Below, one piece after another: positions 7,003 through 12,586 of a DNA stretch of 12,586 nucleotides (positions within the stretch are counted from its first letter, which is position 1; each line of letters starts with the position of its first letter). The notes beneath the pieces were generated by a model. It was not told the origin of the DNA, made no database searches, and saw nothing but the letters and a program-made list of their open reading frames with translations. The translations under genes and the position numbers were made by a program. Origin of the DNA: Clostridia bacterium (GTDB lineage: Bacteria > Bacillota_A > Clostridia > Christensenellales > UBA1242); assembly GCA_017938565.1 (NCBI GenBank), contig JAGBBI010000233.1:1-12586 (forward strand). Direction: 5' to 3'.

Positions 7003-7437
7003 ATGAAAACTACAATGCAAAAGCCACAAGAAGTACAAAGAAAGTGGTACATAGTTGATGCTGAAGGAGTTGCTCTTGGTCGTCTTGCAAGCCAAGTTGC
7101 TTCAATTCTTCGTGGAAAAAACAAGCCTGAATTCACTCCAAACGTAGATTGCGGTGATTATGTTATTGTTATTAATACCGATAAGGTTGTATTAACAGGA
7201 AAGAAGATGGAACAAAAGTTCTATCGTTATCATACTGGATATGTTGGCGGACTTAAAGAAATCGGTTATGACAAATTAATGAAGGATAAAAGTGATTTCG
7301 CAGTTCGTGAAGCAGTTAAGGGTATGCTTCCAAAGAACAGTCTTGGAAGAAAGATGATAAAGAAATTAAAAGTTTATCGTGATGACAAGCACGAACATCA
7401 AGCACAACTTCCAGAAGTTAAGCAAATCGTTAAGTAA
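7003..7437 (+). CDS. rplM: 50S ribosomal protein L13
   Basis: L13 binds 23S rRNA early in assembly of the large subunit. The 144-residue sequence has the family hallmarks: [42 protein letters not shown] (15-56), the K(V)VLTGKK strand, the [13 protein letters not shown] loop, and [32 protein letters not shown] towards the C-terminus. The start chosen has AAAGGA (6987-6992) 10 bases upstream; Met5 is an alternative, and since family members often start just before the W-x-(I/V)-D motif the N-terminal few residues are uncertain. It is followed 15 bases later by rpsI in the near-universal rplM-rpsI operon. Transcription probably comes from P2 and P1, with possible feedback through the leader hairpins. 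Confidence 0.97.
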   Translation: MKTTMQKPQEVQRKWYIVDAEGVALGRLASQVASILRGKNKPEFTPNVDCGDYVIVINTDKVVLTGKKMEQKFYRYHTGYVGGLKEIGYDKLMKDKSDFAVREAVKGMLPKNSLGRKMIKKLKVYRDDKHEHQAQLPEVKQIVK

Positions 7438-7452
7438 GGAGAGATGGGATAA

Positions 7453-7869
7453 ATGGCAAAGAAAACAGCAAATAGCAAGAAAAATCAAATTTGGGGAACT
7501 GGAAGAAGAAAAAAATCTATTGCAAGAGTTAGATTGATTCCAGATGGCAGTGGTAAAATCGTTATCAATGGAAAATCATTGGACGAATATTTTGACCTTG
7601 ACACATTAAAGATTATTGTTCGTCAACCATTAACATTAACAGAAACCGAAGGAAAGTTTGACGTTTATGCTAATGTATACGGTGGTGGATATACTGGTCA
7701 AGCTGGTGCAATTCGCCACGGTCTTTCAAGAGCTATGGTTAACTATGATGAAAAGTTAAAGCCAGAAATCAAGAAAGCAGGATTCTTAACAAGAGACCCA
7801 AGAATGAAAGAACGTAAGAAATATGGTCTTAAAAAGGCAAGAAAAGCTCCACAATTCAGTAAGAGATAA
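7453..7869 (+). CDS. rpsI: 30S ribosomal protein S9
   Basis: S9 is a head protein of the small subunit whose basic C-terminal tail reaches the P-site tRNA. At 138 residues it is slightly longer than the usual 130 because of an N-terminal extension ([11 protein letters not shown]) before the conserved [15 protein letters not shown] (14-28). Other hallmarks are [19 protein letters not shown] and the C-terminal [27 protein letters not shown], which retains the terminal Ser-Lys-Arg. The AAGGAGAG ribosome binding site (7436-7443) overlaps the end of the rplM stop codon, consistent with tightly linked translation. A strong terminator 15 bases after the stop ends the operon. Confidence 0.97.
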   Translation: MAKKTANSKKNQIWGTGRRKKSIARVRLIPDGSGKIVINGKSLDEYFDLDTLKIIVRQPLTLTETEGKFDVYANVYGGGYTGQAGAIRHGLSRAMVNYDEKLKPEIKKAGFLTRDPRMKERKKYGLKKARKAPQFSKR

Positions 7870-7884
7870 TTATTTTATTATAAC

Positions 7885-7920
7885 AAAGACTACGAAAGTT
7901 TTATTCGTAGTCTTTTTTTT
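7885..7920 (+). terminator. Intrinsic terminator of the rplM-rpsI operon
   Basis: A perfect 12-bp stem, AAAGACTACGAA (7885-7896) with TTCGTAGTCTTT (7904-7915), has a 7-base loop and runs into eight T's (7913-7920). It is textbook in form and lies 15 bases after the rpsI stop. Confidence 0.92.
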
Positions 7921-7994
7921 GTATAAATTTTTAAAATTGCAACTAAAAAATGACAAAATTTAAAAAATTATTATTTATGTGCATAGTGCCCAAA

Positions 7995-8010
7995 AATCAA
8001 TATATTGTGT
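7995..8010 (+). promoter_or_regulatory. NrdR box 1
   Basis: The 16-mer AATCAATATATTGTGT matches 14 of 16 positions of the NrdR consensus ACACWATATATWGTGT. It lies just upstream of the nrdD -35 box, exactly 16 bp from a second box. Paired NrdR boxes upstream of ribonucleotide reductase operons are the established arrangement. Confidence 0.82.
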
Positions 8011-8019
8011 TAAAAAGTG

Positions 8020-8048
8020 TTTACAACCACAAGATGTTGTGTTAGACT
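8020..8048 (+). promoter_or_regulatory. nrdDG promoter
   Basis: TTTACA (8020-8025) and TAGACT (8043-8048) are spaced 17 bp apart and match 5/6 and 4/6 of consensus. NrdR box 2 fills the spacer. A start near 8055 gives an approximately 76-base leader with AAGGAG at 8117-8122. The weak -10 suits a regulated promoter. Confidence 0.6.
8027..8042 (+). promoter_or_regulatory. NrdR box 2
   Basis: The 16-mer CCACAAGATGTTGTGT matches 13 of 16 positions of the NrdR consensus and starts 32 bp after box 1, about three helical turns, so both boxes lie on the same DNA face. It sits between the -35 and -10 boxes, where binding would block RNA polymerase. Confidence 0.78.
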
Positions 8049-8130
8049 CTATTTGTAAGTAAAAACGCAAAGACAAAATTTATTTCATCTTTTGCACTAA
8101 AATTTAATTAAATACTAAGGAGAAAAGTTT

Positions 8131-10308
8131 ATGAAAGTAATTAAAAGAAGTGGTCAAGAAGTTGAGTTTGATGAGGGTAAAATTAAGGTTGCAATCACAA
8201 AGGCAAACGCATCTGTCGAAAATGAATCAGACAGAGTGCCACTTGACAGGATTGATGAAATAGTCGATGAGGTTGTAAAAGAGATTAAGTCAATTGACCG
8301 TGCAACTCATGTTGAAGAAATTCAAGATATAGTTGAAAACAATCTTATGAAAGCTGATTTTTATAAAGTTGCTCGTAATTATATCACTTATCGTTATACT
8401 AGGGCGTTGGTAAGAAAATCAAATACAACCGACCAACAAATTTTGTCTTTGATTGAATGTAACAACGAAGAAGTTAAGCAAGAGAACTCGAATAAAAACC
8501 CAACAGTAAACAGTGTACAACGTGATTATATGGCGGGCGAAGTAAGTAAAGATCTTTGCAAAAGATTTTTAGTCCCAGAAGATGTAATGCAGGCGCATGA
8601 TGAGGGCATTTTGCATTTTCACGATACCGATTACTTTGCACAGCGTATGCATAATTGTGACTTGGTAAACCTTGAAGATATGCTTCAAAATGGTACAGTT
8701 ATAAGTGGTACGATGATTGAAAAACCGCACTCATTTTCAACGGCGTGTAATATCGCTACGCAAATTATTGCTCAGGTTGCAAGCAGTCAATATGGCGGTC
8801 AATCTATAAGCTTGACTCATTTGGCACCATTTGTTGATATTTCAAGAAAAAAGTTTAAAAAAGAAACAATTGAAATGTTTAAAAAATTGGGCATAACCGC
8901 AACTGATGATCAAATTGATATAATTGTTGAGGATAAAGTTAAAAAAGAAATCAATAAGGGTATTCAAACCATTCAATACCAAGTGGTTACATTAATGACT
9001 ACAAATGGGCAAGCACCATTTATTACTGTATTTATGTATCTTGGAGAAGCAAAGAACGATAGAGAGAAGAAAGACCTTGCAATGATGATAGAAGAAACAC
9101 TAAAGCAAAGAATAGAAGGCGTAAAAAATGAAAAAGGCGTATATATCACTCCAGCGTTCCCAAAACTTATCTATGTTTTGGAAGAGCAGAACATCCATGA
9201 AGATAGTCCATATTGGTATTTAACTGAACTTGCTGCTAAGTGTACGGCAAAAAGAATGGTGCCAGACTATATCTCAGAAAAGAAGATGCTTGAATTGAAA
9301 GTTGATAAAAATGGCAATGGGAATTGTTATACTTGTATGGGTTGCAGGTCATTCTTAACACCATATGTTGACGAAAATGGGAAACCAAAGTATTATGGAA
9401 GATTCAATCAAGGGGTTGTTACAATCAACTTAGTAGATGTTGCATTGTCGTCTGGCGGAGATATGGAAAAATTCTGGCAAATTTTTGATGAAAGACTTGA
9501 ACTTTGTCATAAGGGTTTACAGTGTAGGCATGAAAGACTTACCGGAACTGTTTCTGATGTTGCTCCAATTCTTTGGCAACACGGGGCACTCGCAAGGCTT
9601 AAATCAGGTGAGACAATTGATAAGCTTTTACACGGAGGCTATTCAACAATTTCATTAGGCTATGCAGGCCTTTGGGAAACAGTTTACTATCTAAGTGGGA
9701 AGAAATTGATAGAGAAAGAAGGCAAGGAACTTGGAATAGAGATTTTAAAGAAGTTAAATGAATATACTAAGAAATGGAAAGAGGCAGAAAATATTGACTA
9801 CTCATTATATGGAACGCCTCTTGAAAGTACTACATATAAATTCTCAAAGTGTTTACAAAAACGTTTTGGCAAAATTAAGGGTGTAACTGATAAGAATTAT
9901 ATTACTAATAGTTATCATGTTCATGTTACCGAGCCTATTGATGCATTCGCAAAACTTGCTCTTGAAAGCGAGTTCCAGGCGTTAAGCCCTGGTGGAGCAA
10001 TCTCTTATGTAGAAGTTCCAAATATGCAAAATAATATCACAGCGGTACTTGACGTAATTAAATTCATATATTATAACATTATGTATGCAGAACTTAACAC
10101 TAAAAGCGATTTTTGTCAAAAGTGTGGATTTGATGGCGAAATTCAAATAGTTGAAGAGAATGGAAAATTGATTTGGGAATGTCCAAATTGTAAAAATCGT
10201 GATGAAAGTAAGTTGAATGTTGCACGAAGAACTTGTGGATATATCGGTTCGAACTTTTGGAATCAAGGAAGAACACAGGAAATTAAAGAAAGGGTTTTAC
10301 ACTTATAA
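8131..10308 (+). CDS. nrdD: Anaerobic (class III) ribonucleoside-triphosphate reductase
   Basis: NrdD reduces ribonucleotides to deoxyribonucleotides under anaerobic conditions using an oxygen-sensitive glycyl radical installed by NrdG. The 725-residue protein starts with an ATP-cone allosteric domain (about 1-95; VIKRSGQEVEFDEGKI). The glycyl-radical barrel contains NCYTCMGCRSFL, with Cys399, Cys402 and Cys405; Cys405 is the likely thiyl-radical residue by analogy with the T4 enzyme. A zinc site near the C-terminus is formed by Cys662, Cys665, Cys684 and Cys687. The C-terminal motif RRTCGYIGS has Gly703 as the expected radical site, and the chain ends in RVLHL. AAGGAG (8117-8122) lies 8 bases before ATG. 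nrdG follows after 14 bases. Expression is expected to be repressed by NrdR through the two upstream boxes. Confidence 0.97.
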   Translation: MKVIKRSGQEVEFDEGKIKVAITKANASVENESDRVPLDRIDEIVDEVVKEIKSIDRATHVEEIQDIVENNLMKADFYKVARNYITYRYTRALVRKSNTTDQQILSLIECNNEEVKQENSNKNPTVNSVQRDYMAGEVSKDLCKRFLVPEDVMQAHDEGILHFHDTDYFAQRMHNCDLVNLEDMLQNGTVISGTMIEKPHSFSTACNIATQIIAQVASSQYGGQSISLTHLAPFVDISRKKFKKETIEMFKKLGITATDDQIDIIVEDKVKKEINKGIQTIQYQVVTLMTTNGQAPFITVFMYLGEAKNDREKKDLAMMIEETLKQRIEGVKNEKGVYITPAFPKLIYVLEEQNIHEDSPYWYLTELAAKCTAKRMVPDYISEKKMLELKVDKNGNGNCYTCMGCRSFLTPYVDENGKPKYYGRFNQGVVTINLVDVALSSGGDMEKFWQIFDERLELCHKGLQCRHERLTGTVSDVAPILWQHGALARLKSGETIDKLLHGGYSTISLGYAGLWETVYYLSGKKLIEKEGKELGIEILKKLNEYTKKWKEAENIDYSLYGTPLESTTYKFSKCLQKRFGKIKGVTDKNYITNSYHVHVTEPIDAFAKLALESEFQALSPGGAISYVEVPNMQNNITAVLDVIKFIYYNIMYAELNTKSDFCQKCGFDGEIQIVEENGKLIWECPNCKNRDESKLNVARRTCGYIGSNFWNQGRTQEIKERVLHL

Positions 10309-10322
10309 AAGTCGAGGGAAAA

Positions 10323-10850
10323 ATGAACTACGCAGAGATTAAAAAAAGAGATATTGCCAATGGTGTAGGCGTTCGTGTTTCGTTGTTTGTGTCGGGTTGT
10401 CGTCATTATTGCAAGAATTGTTTTAATCAATGTGCTTGGAGTTTTGATTATGGCAAACCATTTACAAAAGAAGTCGAAGACGAATTGATTGAGGCGCTAC
10501 GTCCGGATTACGTTCACGGACTTACGCTTCTTGGTGGAGAGCCTTTTGAAGTTGAGAATCAAAGAGGATTGGTCGGATTTTTAAAACGAGTGAAAGAAGA
10601 ATTTCCCAACAAACCAATTTGGTGCTATACAGGCTTTATATATGACAAAGAACTTAAAGGCGAAAGTCGAGCACGATGTGAAGTTACAGATGAAATGTTA
10701 AGTTATATTGACATTTTGGTGGATGGAAGATTTGTCGAAGAACTTAAAAACCTAAGACTTAATTTCAGAGGCTCATCAAATCAGCGAATAATAGACCTAG
10801 ACGAAACAAGACAGCTCGGCAATTTGGTTTTATCGCCATTAAATAATTAA
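10323..10850 (+). CDS. nrdG: Anaerobic ribonucleotide reductase activating enzyme (radical SAM)
   Basis: NrdG uses a [4Fe-4S] cluster and S-adenosylmethionine to generate the glycyl radical on NrdD. The 175-residue length is typical. The radical-SAM motif is C-x3-C-x2-C, Cys26/Cys30/Cys33 in SGCRHYCKNCFN, and the SAM-contacting GGEP motif is at 71-74 (LLGGEPFE). The segment VGVRVSLFVSGC directly before the cluster is typical of NrdG. The start is supported by GAGGGA at 10314-10319, a few bases before ATG, and by the 14-base gap after nrdD, so the two genes form one operon under NrdR control. The one-electron donor is not encoded here; ferredoxin or flavodoxin reduced by the NifJ reaction is plausible. 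A terminator follows the stop. Confidence 0.96.
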   Translation: MNYAEIKKRDIANGVGVRVSLFVSGCRHYCKNCFNQCAWSFDYGKPFTKEVEDELIEALRPDYVHGLTLLGGEPFEVENQRGLVGFLKRVKEEFPNKPIWCYTGFIYDKELKGESRARCEVTDEMLSYIDILVDGRFVEELKNLRLNFRGSSNQRIIDLDETRQLGNLVLSPLNN

Positions 10851-10858
10851 AAATTAAA

Positions 10859-10906
10859 AAACAAACATTCTATGGGAATTTATTTTAGGATGTTTGTTTT
10901 ATTTTA
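10859..10906 (+). terminator. Intrinsic terminator of nrdDG
   Basis: A 13-bp stem with one G-U pair, AAACAAACATTCT (10859-10871) with AGGATGTTTGTTT (10887-10899), has a 15-base loop and leads into TTTTATTTTAT. It begins 8 bases after the nrdG stop. Confidence 0.8.
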
Positions 10907-10985
10907 TGTGTTTACAGGGGAATGGTGATGTTGAAGAATACTTGCGAAGTAATGCATTTTTAATATAAAGAAAAAAAGTAGTGAA

Positions 10986-11026
10986 ATAAATAAGAGCTGG
11001 GATACAGTATCTCAACTCTTATTTAT
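10986..11026. terminator. Long palindromic stem-loop, probable terminator of the minus-strand sugar transferase
   Basis: Arms ATAAATAAGAG (10986-10996) and CTCTTATTTAT (11016-11026) pair perfectly over 11 bp. After one C/A mismatch a further 7 pairs (inner TGGGATA with TATCTCA, one G-U) close on a 3-base loop. It lies 40 bases beyond the sugar transferase stop. The T-tract on the minus side is broken (TTATTTATTTC), so it may also act as a backup terminator for nrdDG or as an RNA-stabilising structure. Confidence 0.6.
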
Positions 11027-11066
11027 ATTAAATTAATTTAAAGCGATAAACTAAGTCTATTTGTTA

Positions 11067-11864
11067 TTAATTTTTGTTTTCTTTGACCAAAACTTCTTCT
11101 GTTGTTTCTTGTTGTTCAAAATCTTTTGCATTTACAGATCCGTTTAAATAAAGGACATCTTTTGTGCGACTTTTCTTTTGAGCTTTTGCCTCCAAAATCA
11201 TTTCACGTGCTTGTTGTATTTTTTTATTGTAATATTCTTGTTCAATTTGTTTTTCCCTTAGTAGATAGTCGCCATAAAATTCATTAGAAACAGTCCCTTG
11301 TTTATTTACTCCTTCACGCTTAAACACTTTTATAACAGTTAAAAATAAAATTTTGATATCGCCCCACAAGGTGATTTTTTCTACATACTTTTTATCGAAA
11401 TCTACAACCTTGTCAAATGTTATATCATTTCTTCCGTTAACCTGTGCAAGTCCAGTGATTCCAGGTCTGACCTTGAATCTGTCTTGTTGTTCGTCTGTTA
11501 AAAACACACATTCTTCTACCATTCTTGGTCTTGGACCAACAATGCTCATCTTTCCAATAAATATGCACCAAAGTTGAGGCAATTCGTCTATGCTTGTTTT
11601 TCTCAAAAATTTTCCAAACTTTGTCAAACGGTCTTTATCTGGCAATAAATAACCATCTTTGTCTGTTTTGTTTGACATTGAACGGAATTTTATAAATTTG
11701 AAAATTTTACCATCTTTGCCCGGCCTATATTGTGTAAATAACACAGGACTACCATGTTTTATTCGCACTAAGAGTGCTATTATTAGTAGCAATGGGGAAA
11801 GAATTATTAGTGCCAGTCCTGAAAGTAATATATCAAAAAATCTTTTAAAAAAATGTCTGTACAT
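11067..11864 (-). CDS. Polyprenyl-phosphate phosphoglycosyl transferase (bacterial sugar transferase family) with C-terminal tail
   Basis: This enzyme class transfers a sugar-1-phosphate from a UDP-sugar to undecaprenyl phosphate at the inner face of the membrane, the first step of exopolysaccharide, capsule or glycan assembly. The 265-residue protein has a membrane segment at 11-35 interrupted by Ser-Pro (23-24), as in the re-entrant helix of PglC. The catalytic core has RPGK (47-50), KFRSM (59-63), SIDELPQ with the Asp93-Glu94 dyad, GPRP (110-113) and PGITGLAQVNGR (134-145). It is the short, single-core type. Residues after about 190 form an unusual tail: a charged helix (RLEKQIEQEYYNKKIQQAREMILEA-like, 203-227), then an acidic low-complexity end. 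The start has AGGAG (minus, 11878-11874) 9 bases upstream. The sugar specificity cannot be read from the sequence. Confidence 0.9.
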   Translation of the reverse strand: MYRHFFKRFFDILLSGLALIILSPLLLIIALLVRIKHGSPVLFTQYRPGKDGKIFKFIKFRSMSNKTDKDGYLLPDKDRLTKFGKFLRKTSIDELPQLWCIFIGKMSIVGPRPRMVEECVFLTDEQQDRFKVRPGITGLAQVNGRNDITFDKVVDFDKKYVEKITLWGDIKILFLTVIKVFKREGVNKQGTVSNEFYGDYLLREKQIEQEYYNKKIQQAREMILEAKAQKKSRTKDVLYLNGSVNAKDFEQQETTEEVLVKENKN

Positions 11865-12078
11865 TTGATTATTCTCCTATTTTATTCTTTATCTTTTCTG
11901 TATGTTGAAGTTTTTCTCACAAGAGACAGCCAAAAGCAAAATTAAATAATTAGAGAAAATACTAAGAGTTTGTTTTCAATGAGTTTATAAAATTTCAATG
12001 CAACAACTATAACTTTGAAAAACTTATATTATTAATAATGTTAAGTAGCCTCATTTTAGTTTGCATTTTTATACAAAA

Positions 12079-12107
12079 ATTATATCACACAGAAATAAAA
12101 TCTTCAA
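12079..12107 (-). promoter_or_regulatory. Predicted promoter of the sugar transferase gene (extended -10)
   Basis: On the minus strand TTGAAG (12107-12102) and TATAAT (12084-12079) are 17 bp apart, and TGA directly precedes the -10, forming an extended -10. A start near 12072 would give an approximately 208-base untranslated leader. The long leader is unusual; a closer promoter was not evident but cannot be excluded. Confidence 0.5.
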
Positions 12108-12204
12108 CTTAAATTTCAAAATAAAACAAGAATAAAAAACGTCTTTAGACGATAGTCTTTCTTTTAATTTTTGTAAATATACAAGAAAAAAGCGTTAATT
12201 TAGT

Positions 12205-12233
12205 TTATTCAATGCTTTTGTTTATGATATAAT
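12205..12233 (+). promoter_or_regulatory. Extended -10 promoter of the gene starting at 12276
   Basis: TATAAT (12228-12233) is preceded by TGA, giving an extended -10. The -35 is weak (TTATTC, 12205-12210, 17-bp spacer), which extended -10 promoters tolerate. The predicted start near 12240 gives a leader of about 36 bases. Confidence 0.6.
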
Positions 12234-12275
12234 AAAATCGGAAGATGTTAATACTTTTATAGAAATGGGTTCAAT

Positions 12276-12586
12276 ATGGCAAAAAATAAAACTAGTAAAG
12301 AAAAAATTGAAAAAGATTTATATAAAAAGTCATTGAAAGAGCAAAAATCAATGGCTAAACTTGAGAAGCAAGAAAATAAAAAATTAAGAAAAGCGAAAGT
12401 AAAAGAAGATAGGGCGTTAGAAAAGAAGTTAAAAAAAGAAAAAGCCAAACTTCAAAGGCAAGAACATTTTAAGGCAAAAATTCAAAAAAGTTTACACGCA
12501 GAGTGGTTTAAACTGGACAATGCTGCAATTATTTATCCTTCAATCAAAGAAGAAAACTGGACATTTGTTTACCGGATTTCAGCGGT
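12276..12586 (+). CDS. 5' end of a protein with Lys-rich N-terminus and alcohol-acetyltransferase/condensation-like motif (truncated by the window)
   Basis: The first 103 codons are visible. Residues 2 to about 75 are extremely rich in Lys, Glu, Gln and Leu (KKLKKEKAKLQRQEHFKAKI region) and should form a long charged helix or coiled coil. From about 80 the sequence changes to WFKLDNAAIIYPSIKEENW and TFVYRISA. That pattern (W-[FY]-K-L-D-N-A-A-x-I-Y-P ... W-T) is, to my knowledge, the N-terminal signature of Bacillota proteins annotated as alcohol acetyltransferases or condensation-domain-like acyltransferases; this is recognition by memory, not a search. An in-frame TAA at 12249-12251, with no other start codon after it, fixes ATG 12276. 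The ribosome binding site is poor (only GGG at 12267-12269). The gene is divergent from the sugar transferase, so a surface-glycan or lipid acylation role is possible but unproven. Confidence 0.7.
   Translation, partial: MAKNKTSKEKIEKDLYKKSLKEQKSMAKLEKQENKKLRKAKVKEDRALEKKLKKEKAKLQRQEHFKAKIQKSLHAEWFKLDNAAIIYPSIKEENWTFVYRISA

Larger units (their letters stand above)
11865..12275. other. 411-bp AT-rich intergenic region between divergent genes
   Basis: No protein gene longer than a few dozen codons, tRNA or repeat array is seen here. It contains the minus-strand ribosome binding site (11878-11874), a predicted minus promoter near 12079-12107 that would give the sugar transferase a leader of about 208 bases, and a plus promoter at 12205-12233. 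Short hairpins occur at 12140-12151 (CGTCT/AGACG) and 12171-12184 (TTGTA/TACAA). Their roles are unknown. Confidence 0.6.

Noticed and set aside
9982..10266. A 94-aa open frame on the minus strand inside nrdD
   Set aside because: It overlaps the conserved zinc-site and glycyl-radical region of nrdD completely and has no ribosome binding site or family features; it is a shadow frame.
10922..10963. A 13-codon plus-strand frame after nrdG with an AGGGG just upstream
   Set aside because: Spacing to the first ATG is too short, the frame is tiny and it lies just beyond a terminator; nothing else supports translation.
12007..12066. A 19-codon minus-strand reading frame at the start of the predicted sugar transferase leader, as a leader peptide
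   Set aside because: It has no ribosome binding site and no diagnostic codon run, and in such AT-rich sequence a frame this short is expected by chance.
12140..12151. CGTCTTTAGACG hairpin as an intrinsic terminator
   Set aside because: The stem is only 5 bp with a 2-base loop and the T's do not follow directly; no gene ends nearby.
12171..12184. TTGTAAATATACAA as an operator for the gene at 12276
   Set aside because: It is a single short AT-rich palindrome without a second copy or a neighbouring regulator; chance occurrence is likely.
1..12586. tRNA or rRNA genes, CRISPR arrays and insertion sequences
   Set aside because: No cloverleaf-like or GC-rich RNA segment, no regularly spaced repeats, and no transposase or terminal inverted repeats were found on either strand.

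Overview
This AT-rich window looks like a chromosomal segment of a strictly anaerobic, low-GC Bacillota (Clostridia-like) bacterium. The evidence is a single-chain pyruvate:ferredoxin oxidoreductase, an oxygen-sensitive class III ribonucleotide reductase with its activase under two NrdR boxes, the truA-rplM-rpsI order common in Bacillota, AGGAGG-type ribosome binding sites, and consensus sigma-A promoters. All eleven visible stop codons are TAA. Tryptophan is read from TGG, so the standard bacterial code applies. I cannot name a genus or species.

Layout. 1-1201: the 3' end of an unrecognised gene, then galE (UDP-glucose 4-epimerase), probably co-transcribed, closed by a terminator that can work in both directions. 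1296-2286: a small divergent pair, an Xre-type repressor (minus) and an unrecognised 228-aa protein (plus). Two matching palindromes lie between them, one inside the -35/-10 spacer of the 228-aa gene. This is the least explained part of the window. 2344-5817: nifJ (minus) with a perfect consensus promoter. 5986-7869: truA, then rplM-rpsI with two promoters and a hairpin-bearing leader resembling an L13 autoregulatory leader. 7995-10850: nrdD-nrdG, with tandem NrdR boxes covering the promoter. 11067-11864: a polyprenyl-phosphate phosphoglycosyl transferase (minus) with a long C-terminal tail. 11865-12275: a 411-bp AT-rich gap carrying divergent extended -10 promoters. 12276-12586: the start of a protein with a lysine-rich N-terminal segment followed by a motif I associate with alcohol-acetyltransferase/condensation-type enzymes; it runs off the end.

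How the genes work together. NifJ yields acetyl-CoA and reduced ferredoxin, which fits fermentation. NrdD/NrdG make dNTPs without oxygen; the activase needs a low-potential electron donor of the kind NifJ supplies (inference). GalE and the phosphoglycosyl transferase belong to sugar-nucleotide and surface-glycan metabolism. GalE has the small gate residue (Cys299) linked to UDP-GlcNAc/GalNAc activity. Most of the window is housekeeping. The parts most worth a second look are the Xre/228-aa module, the rplM leader, a possible 5'/3' UTR pairing in the nifJ mRNA, and the unusual tails on the two surface-related proteins.
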